64,000 nt of DNA from Drechmeria coniospora. Its lineage: Eukaryota; Ascomycota; Sordariomycetes; Hypocreales; Ophiocordycipitaceae. Positions within the stretch are counted from its first letter, which is position 1, and every line of letters begins with the position of its first letter. The position numbers were made by a program, and so were the translations under genes. Below, piece by piece: positions 56,089 to 64,000 of the stretch. Where the stretch lies: the NCBI RefSeq assembly GCF_001625195.1, contig NC_054390.1, positions 3,744,027 through 3,808,026 on the forward strand, in the 5' to 3' direction. The notes under the pieces were generated by a model. The model saw nothing but the letters and a program-made list of their open reading frames with translations. It was not told where the DNA came from and searched no databases.

Positions 56089-58505
56089 CTATTCTCTCGC
56101 TGGATCTTGATGGAATGGTGCCGACTGCATCGGTGCGGTGCTGGCGCCCGTCGATGGCCCATCGCCGGCGGTGCTGGCCGTCTGAAGGTTCGACTCCGGC
56201 AACGGAGCCATGCTCGCTTGCATCTGGCCATGAGCGCCCGCCGGCGGTCCACTGGCCATGTTTCTGTTCACAAAGCTCGAAAACGCCAAAGGCCCCATGG
56301 GCCCGCTTGGAGGGAACATGTACTGCTGGCTCGCAGCCGCATGTCCCTGACCACTCGGCGGCACGAAGGGTTGCTGGGCCAAGGTTGGCGCCGGAGGCGG
56401 CACAGGAATCATGTACGTCGCGGCCGGAGCAGAATTGTTCGGGCCAGCATCGATGCCCGCCTGCTGGAGCTGGACCAAGGCGTCGACGGCCATTTCGCTT
56501 CCATCCAAGCCCTCGAAATCGTTGTCCTCGTCGGCCATTTCGTCGTCGAAGCCTTCGACCTCGGCTGCTGGAAGATTGTTGGCCATCGCCTGGGAACGAC
56601 GAGCAGCGGCACCACGGATGCGACTGCCTCCCGCTCGATAGGGCAGGCTCTCACGCAGCTCTTCGAACCGGGGCGAGGTGTTGAGGAAGTCGCGAAACTG
56701 CGAAACCATGCTGCCGGAGAAGACGCAAAAGACGTCCCGTTGGTGCTGAGTGAATTCTACGAACCGACCGTCTCAGGGATGCCATGATCATTCCGGGAGG
56801 GGAGGGGGCGGGGGCAACGCCAACTTACCAGGGGGCGCCACTCGACAGTATGCCTGAAAATCGTCTCGCTGGAAGGCGGCGACGCCCGTCAGGCTGAGGT
56901 GAGTCAGTCGGGGACAGGAGTTGAGAAGCCTCATGATGCTCTACGGACGAGTTAGCCATGGTGCCCGTCGCGGCGACTGATGGGGCGCCGGTACTGACCC
57001 GCAGAGTAAGGTTGACGCAGTAGCTCAGATGGACTCGCTCGAGACTCGAAGCGAAGTACTCGCCGCCGACAAATACACCGCTCGCGTCTCGACGAACGCG
57101 CGGCCGATAGGCCGCTTCGGCGAGGGCGAAGACGGAATCGTCGGTGATGGAGCTGCACTTGACGAGGCCGATGCGCTTCAGCTTGGGGAGGAGAGCCAGG
57201 CGCTTGACGGAATCGTCCGTCAGGTTCGTGCAGCAGCCGAGGTCGATGTAGCGAATCCTGTTGCACGAGTTGACGAGTTTCTTGACACCCTCGTCGGTGA
57301 TCTGTCCGCAATGGCCGAGATGGACGTAGTGCAGATTCTTGCCCAGCTTGGCGATGGCGTGGACGGCGGCGTCGGTGATGTTGCGACACTTGGCGAGGAC
57401 GAGGTTGCGGAGACGGGGTGCGGAATCGATGATCTTCTCGACGGCGGCATCGGTCAGCCTCGTGCACGAGGTCAGGTCGAGAATGCGCAGGTTGTCATAG
57501 ACCTGGCCGTCGGGCAAGGAGAGGAAGGCGTTGTCGTCGATGAGGTCGCAGTTGGCGAGTCGCAGCTCACGGAGACAGTTGCCGTTGGAGAGGAGCAAGG
57601 TGACAGGGCCGTTGCCAATCTGGTGGCACTGATGCAGGTCGATCTCGAGAAGGTTGCGGCAGTTGTCGGCGAAGGCCAAGATGGCATCGTCGCGGAGTTG
57701 GGCGCATTCGTTGAGCTTCAGCTGGCCGTCGTACCGATGTTAGCCCACAGGTCCGACGGTCCGGAGGCGGAGGGAGGGAACGCACCCGCTTGATGTACTT
57801 GCAACTCTTGGCCAGCGTGATCATGCTCTCGTTCGAAATGCCGTCGCAGCTCGAGATGTTGAGCCCCTGTAGGCGCTTGCAGTGATGGGCGATGGCGGCG
57901 ATGGACCGCTCGGTGATGTTCTTGTCGTTGGAGATGTCGAGGGCGAGGAGCGAGGCGCTGTTCTGGACCAGGGCGATGAGGCCCGAGTCGGTCAGGCCTC
58001 GACAGTTGGTCAAGGTCAGCCGCTCCACCCTGGAGCAGACGGCCAGCGGCAGGACGCTGCCGTCGTTGACGTTGTCGGCGAGGGCCGCGAGGTTGAGACG
58101 CTTGATGAAGTCGCGGTAGCTGAAGAAGGGATGCTCGAGGCCGAGGGTCTGGCATATGCTGCTGTGGTTCTTCCAGTTGCTGCAGGCGGGTCTGTGCCAC
58201 AGGAGATCGACGGCGTTCCTCGCCCAGCGTCTGGAGACGAGCATGCAATGATAGAGGTCGGAGGGCGTGCTGAGCTTGGAGAAGACGCCGATGAGGATCT
58301 CGTTGGGGAGCGAGTTGACGGGGGGCCAGCAGGTGTCGTCGACCTGCATGTCCTGGAAGTTGGGAACGCCGAGCGACGACTGGGAGTCATTTGCTCCGAG
58401 GAAGAAGTCGGACTCCTCATTGTCGGCGGGAGCGGGCGAGGTGGTCGACGACGACGAGCGAGAGTCGTCCTGCTCGTCGGCGGCAACATCGGGCACGGCA
58501 GACAT
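56089..58505 (-). CDS. GRR1: F-box/leucine-rich-repeat protein Grr1 (SCF ubiquitin ligase receptor)
   Basis: Four exons: complement(56089..56756, 56829..56940, 56999..57721, 57786..58505), 740 aa; introns 72, 58 and 64 nt. An acidic Ser-rich N-terminus leads to an F-box (about 64-110; PPVNSLPNEILIGVFSKL), followed by a run of cysteine-containing leucine-rich repeats (for example LTLTNCRGLTDSGLIAL, VLAKCRNITDAAVHAIAK, YIDLGCCTNLTDDSVKRL). After the repeats comes the conserved APPEFTQHQRDVFCVFSG segment and then a disordered Met/Pro/Gln-rich tail. Grr1 recruits phosphorylated substrates (G1 cyclins, nutrient-signalling regulators) to SCF. Start chosen at MSAVPDVAAD; an open frame continues 34 codons upstream without conservation. 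Exon phases all match and the gene is intact. Confidence 0.95.
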
Positions 58506-59110
58506 GGCGTCGGCACGGGGTCGGCAGTCAAGAGTGAGACGAGTCCGAGGGGTCTCGGACAGGGGCGTTCTTCCTCGCTCGACGGGATGCACGCTCTCTC
58601 CGACCAAACACGGGTGGCGGCGGGCGAGCTCGAGACGAACGGGCGGGCGGACTCGGGAAGCGAGCGGGCGTTGGGCTGGCCAGGCGCGGTTCTCGGCGGG
58701 AGAGAGGATGAAGCAGGGGCCAAGAGGGCTGACGGATGACTTTCGGAGGACGCGTCGGCTTCACCAACGTCGCCAAGGCACTCGAATCCGATCGGAGCCT
58801 CGACGGCGTGCTTGCGTGCGTGCGTGCGTTTGGTCAGGGCAGGGCGGCAGGGAGCGGAGATGACGTCGGATGGAGCGAGAAGGGCCAGGCTGGCGGAGGC
58901 TCCAAGCGGAAATGGAAGGAGCGGGTATGGCCGCGTTCCAGCAGAGCTGCCGGGTGTGCTGCAGATGTCGTCGGTGATTGCTCGAGGGGGGGTGATGAAG
59001 AATGGTTGTTGTCGGCGGCGATGGTGATGGTGGACGTGGACGTGGATGAGGAGTGGCAGGAGAGCAGAGCAAGACGGGGCAACGATGCAAGCAAACAACC
59101 CAATCACGGG
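58506..59110. other. GRR1 promoter side
   Basis: Upstream DNA of GRR1, GC-rich and without GTAC words until about 59.1 kb. A (GCGT/GTGC)n patch is seen at about 58810-58832. Open frames on both strands are the expected GC-skew shadows. Confidence 0.5.
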
Positions 59111-62100
59111 TACGGAGTAGGTTGAATCAAGTGGACTAGCGGTACAGTACATGGTGTCGTGCTGGTCGGTACCTGCTTGCTCGGCACCATTCGCTGGGTC
59201 ATCAGTAAGCAAGGAAAGTACCTGCGCAGGTGCGATCGGGTACCTGTACCAAGATGAACCACGATTGCTGCGGCACGTACCTGTACATGCACATGGCGTG
59301 CCCGTACTACCATGCGCCGTCTGGAGAGGGTGTACATGTACATGAACGAGAACTGTATGGAGTACTATACCTAAGTACCCCCGTACTTGCTGTGCTTGCG
59401 GTGGTCGACGGTCACTGGGAAGTCACCAAAGCTGCCGCCGTGGGGCATGTGGACACCGAGGGGTCACTGTTTTCCTCGCGGACGGCTCTCCCGCGCGCTC
59501 TTTCGATCTGGTGGGTGGCGCTAGCGTAGCTGGGGTGCCTGCGGATGTGTTCAGCAGGTGCCACAGCGCTGCCACATCCATTATTGGGGCCACTTAGGGG
59601 CCACTTTGAGACCTGAGCTGAGGTGACCGAGCCGCACCTTGGCAGAGCAGCAGAGCAGCAGATAGCGCACAGCAGACAGCGCACAGCAGACAGGAAACAG
59701 CAGCGGCCGGGTGATGGCGCGGAGGAGGTGAAGATACGAACTGCCATGGACGCTTCGGTGCCTGCTACCGACGCTGGTCCGTACGAGCTGCTCCATAGTC
59801 GTTGCTCGCCCACGTACAAGTAGTACTGTACAACGGGAGCATGGAGTCAGTCCTATTGCGCGTCGCGTTTGATAGGTGGTGCGGTCGGGAGTATTTTGCA
59901 CGAATTATTTGCACGAGTTCAAGAAAATGGCAAAGCTGGCCAAAAAGCGTCCCCTACCCTTGGTTTCCATACTGGACGTGAAACAGTTGTTCTCAAACGC
60001 GTTGGTTTCGACTCACCCTCTGCACCTAGCAAGCTCGGTTGCCGCGTGCCTACCCTGGGCATCTTACCTTTCCTTTGCCGCAGCTTATGGGAACGGCAGC
60101 CAGACAGTGAGGCAGCCAAATTTCGTTTGCCCTGCATCACGGCTGGACAGCAACGGTCCTGCGAGCAAGAACGAATGGGTACCATCGTAGGCACTTGAAC
60201 AAGGCAACGGTTGCCTTGTCATCCGCTGGCATCCAAGTACGGCCATACTCGGACGAGCGGTCGCCCTTGGGACCGAGACGGCTTTTCTCGACTCGGCCTT
60301 GGTGGACGAAAGGCCTCGGCACTGGCGGTACTAGGTTCACTGGTACCTGACTGCGCACTGATTGTTGTGTAGCAAGCCGTGGGATCTGGAGCATGCATGC
60401 ACCTATGCGTACTGTACGGAGTATGTGCATGCAATTAAATCTAGATGGCAGCCCAGCACTCCACATGGAGTACTTGCACTCCGACCAAGGTCAGATGGGC
60501 TAGTAACCGCTTGATCCTTATACTGCACGTACTTGTATACTTGTGTATCAATAGTACTCGTACATGCCATGGTACAAACAACCCATTCTGAAGGACATTG
60601 CTATTTTGACACTGGCGCTATGAAACGCCAACAACTTCTGGGGCATCCGGGCCAGTTCGAGTTGGGGACCAGTCGCGTGCGCTCCGTCAGGTCCAGCGCG
60701 GCATACATGGCGTGCATGAGCTCTAGAATTCCATTACCCACAGCGAGTTTACGAATACCTGGAGCATTACTCCGTACATTCTTGTACTTTATGCAGAGTC
60801 GTATGCCATGTGCGTACGTCTCAAAGCCATCTGCACACTTTGGTACACATACTGTTAGTACGTACGCCGTACAGGTTTTCGCCACCATTGCAGCAGTCGG
60901 TCGGTACGGAGTACGGAGAACAGCTAGGCAAGTACATAGGTACCTTTGTAATACTACTAGGTTCCAAGTACTAACCTAGGTACCTACCTAGTAGTAGGTA
61001 GGTACGTGATCACGGCTACTTACAGTACAGAGTATTTTAGTACTGTGCCTAGTACTTAGCACCCACCTACTTCGGAGTGCCTGTAGCACGAGACATGTAT
61101 GGCAGCGGCCTGGGTCGCAGGTTTGGCCAGTGCATGCTTTACCGGTCACGTTCAGTGCTTCCTTATCCCTACTGCGTAAGACCGGGTACTACTAAGTCAG
61201 TCAGTCGTACTGTCCAGGTAGAGTATGAGTACGCCTACTAAATACTAGGTAGACAGTGCAGGCAGCGCACCATATAATCATTCACAGGAACGAGCACTTG
61301 GCATTTCGGATTGCCGTCTCCTCCGTCGCAGCCGAAAGCAGGATTGCGCATGTCCTGAACTCGCCTCTGACCTTTGTGGTCAAGGGAACGGTGTGTATGT
61401 GGTTCACTGGCTACCATTCATGGTGACTTATTAATAGCGTAAATAGCGTAAGGGAACAGCAAGCACCCCGTGCTCTAACTTGGGTATTCCGGTTATTAGT
61501 GGGCATGAAAATGTATGTGTGTAGGTGTACAGAGTGCTTGCCAAGTATTTTATCATGTACACGACGTGCCTACAGTATACGCACGTGCACATGTGCTTGA
61601 ATTGGCGACTGGTTGTTGATAATGCATGCATGCTGAGCAAGCATGTAATACGAAGCAAGTAGATTGAGCCAAATGACCCAAGGCCTACGGAGTACGTACT
61701 CCGTACAAGTACCGCCAACAGGGGAGGCTCGCACATGCCGGCTGAAGCATCGAGATGGCACGGTTGATCCATTCTCACCGACGATCCACTCCGAGGGCAA
61801 GTATTTACAGCACTTGCAAGTATTATTTCTTTAAGGCTGCCAATACGTCATTCTCGCCATCCATCCCGTGTCGCCTTGTTATGGACCAACTGACTCGATC
61901 TCTATCTCGAACCCCACAAAGATGTACGTACACTGTACTCCGTACTGTCGGTGGACATGTCTGTATTTGAGCAAGTATGTGGAGGTGCACAGGTATTTAC
62001 TCCATACATTAATACGTGGTATCTACTTACAGTGGCTCTATGGAGTAATTAATACGGAGTACCTACTTGGCTGCTAGGTAGTAATTGTTACTTGCTTTGC

Positions 62101-64000
62101 ACATGTACTTACAACTGTCAATTACAGTACATACGGAGTGCGGAGTACCGTAAGCACACTTTGATGCAAGTACAAGTACCTACGTGCTCGTAAGTTGGTG
62201 AGCATGCACAGAACCTACAGTACTTACTCGCATATTCGTACAGCAGGGGTACTACATGCACCTACGTAGGTATACGCTGGCTTGTATTCCAATGTATTCC
62301 TCGCAGATGGGTGTGTGCTGTACTCCGTAGTGTAAGGTACTGTACGTGTGCTGTGCTGTACGTGCAAGGAAGGACTGTCGCTACGTACTTGAACTTGCAC
62401 GGAGAGGAGAAATACTGTACGGGGTGATGACGAATTAATTACCTACTTAAGTACTTCCTTGTAATACTGTACTCTGTACCTACTTGTGCAGTAGTCACGA
62501 ATGAATACTCCGCAAGTACTTGGAACGTGAACTGCGCGCATCAAAGTGTCAAGGCACGAGGTGTGTGGCAGAGCGATGGCAATGTACAGCAATTACCTGT
62601 AATACTGCGTCGAGTCCGCCCGACTGGCCATCTCGCACAAGTATTACTCATGCACCGTACGCGGGTGCACATGCACTCCGTACACTTGCAGCAATTTCAA
62701 TAGTGCACTTGCTTGTACTTACTTGCATGTACAAGGGTAGATCTTGGGTTGCATACGCCAATAATATGGATGGATCTACATTTACTCCGTACTTTCTACA
62801 GTAGATTCATCGCAGTGCATACAAGGACATACGTGTACTACTTACACTGAGTAATCACCAAACTACTAGGTGGTACCTAGTACGGAGGACGCCCAGTACT
62901 TGCCGTTATAGCCCTTGTTGCTGACCATCGCCACATTTACTGTAGTTGTACATCCTAAGTACTGTACATACTGCTTTACTCTGCGCGGAGTACGGAATAA
63001 GTACAGTACAGTACTCCGTACGTACTCGTATATCCGCACAGAATTACCCATTTAGAGCTTCCTCCTACTCGCACTCTGCGAGGTACCCTGCACCAGGCAC
63101 CTGGCAGAATCCCTGCAGTAAAACTCGCGCAAGCCCACGTGCGTTCGACACCTAATATTACTGTACTTACTTGGTACCCTACGGAGTACTAGGTACTTAC
63201 AGCCCCCCACTGTAGGTGTGTCGCACAGGCACACCTGACTCCCCAGCACATCGCTTGGTCGCTCCGTACAAAGGTGGCACAAAGGTGCCTCGTACTTGGA
63301 CCACTCCAGCCGAGCACGACGGCATGGGCGCCAAGATTCGCGTCTTGCATGGGCACGCCGACGTCGGCTACGAGTGGGTGCATTGGACCGGGCGGCTTGC
63401 TCGGCATGGACGAGATGATAATTACAGCAACCTTCCACGGGCAAGGCACCGTTCTCTGGCACATGCACGAGACGGCTTCTGGGCCCAAGCACGCCCACGC
63501 CATCGAGGTGGCTGGGGACGGGGAGCCGTCCCGATGGTGCAGGAACAAGCGCTGACAGCGACAAAGCCATGGTCCGGGAGTGCATTTCGTCGACGGCCAA
63601 GGTTTCGGACCTTGCTCCCGCTGCATCCTGTCGTCGACATCGAAGGCGGCGAGCTAGCTGGTCTCTCCATCGCACACCGATCGCGCCCGCTCCCTAGGCA
63701 ATCCCGATCCATGCTCCCGCGCATGCCATGCATGTTTCCTGCCGGCCCTCCTTGGCTGTGCCGTGGTCGGTTCCACTGCATTTGCGGGGGTTGGTCGAGG
63801 CTCGGCGACAACTCTGCTTGCTCTTGATGGACATGTACTTGCGAAGTAGGATCGCGGCACGAATGCTCCCCATGGGCGGGTGCGTCTTCACACCGACAGA
63901 TGCAAGCATGTGCATGGCAGGCGTAGAAACGAAGCTGCACATGTATGGCACTGCAGCGCACTTGCACGAGCGTGCAAGTAGTTGATGCCGGTATCACTGC
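59110..64000. repeat. GTAC-word satellite island 3 (gene-poor, runs to the window end)
   Basis: The third long stretch of the same vocabulary, densest at about 59290-59400, 60400-61080 and 61690-63200. By direct count there are five GTAC in 62101-62220 (120 bp). Variants rich in CCTAGGTAC/ACTAGGTAC are common here (about 60935-61010). Interrupted by ordinary segments at about 59400-59810, 59870-60340 and 63200-63830. No gene, RNA or transposon recognised; forward and reverse frames at 63.2-63.9 kb lack motifs. Confidence 0.85.

Noticed and set aside
1..64000. tRNA, rRNA or intact transposon genes
   Set aside because: No convincing T-arm/acceptor pairing, rRNA segment, reverse transcriptase, transposase motif or paired long terminal repeats were seen by eye; a dedicated scan (tRNAscan, repeat search) could still find one.

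Overview
This window looks like nuclear DNA of a filamentous ascomycete, most likely a sordariomycete of hypocrealean type. The evidence is GC-rich genes with short introns (mostly about 50-110 nt, GT...AG, with CTAAC/CTGAC-like branch sites) and homologues typical of that group: a GPI-anchored CFEM protein, zinc-cluster regulators, a Pff1-type vacuolar protease, BBP/Msl5, Grr1, Dcp1, Rvs161/Hob3, an Amt/Mep transporter and an OCRL-like phosphatase. I cannot fix the species from sequence alone. I rebuilt exon structures by eye. Every multi-exon model below closes in frame and restores conserved motifs across its junctions.

Layout. 0.6-1.8 kb: Gfo/Idh/MocA oxidoreductase (-). 1.8-10.4 kb: no gene seen, dominated by a dense GTAC-word satellite. 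10.4-20.4 kb: gene-dense block with a CFEM cell-surface protein (+), lipid-droplet hydrolase (-), vacuolar membrane protease (-) and branchpoint-bridging protein (-). 22.7-25.0 kb: Zn2Cys6 regulator (-). 25.0-33.8 kb: second gene-poor stretch, GTAC-rich to about 30.4 kb, then a different unassigned sequence. 33.8-35.2 kb: isolated TauD/TfdA dioxygenase (-). 38.6-42.2 kb: large C6-finger protein (+). 43.8-58.5 kb: housekeeping block with OCRL-like 5-phosphatase (-), Dcp1 (+), Rvs161/Hob3 (-), peptidyl-tRNA hydrolase (+), ammonium transporter (+) and Grr1 F-box/LRR (-). 58.5-64 kb: no gene seen, GTAC-rich again.

How the genes relate. They do not form one pathway. Most are single-copy cell-biology genes: splicing, decapping, endocytosis, phosphoinositides, ubiquitin ligase, vacuole, lipid droplet. 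The accessory-looking members are the CFEM protein, the two zinc-finger regulators and the dioxygenase, and these lie next to the gene-poor islands. The most unusual feature is the islands themselves. They are kilobases of DNA written in a small vocabulary of words built on the self-complementary tetramer GTAC (TACTCCGTAC/GTACGGAGTA, CAAGTAC/GTACTTG, TACAGTAC, ACATGTAC, GTAAGTAAGTA), and they are nearly absent from exons. No tRNA, rRNA, CRISPR or intact transposon was recognised.
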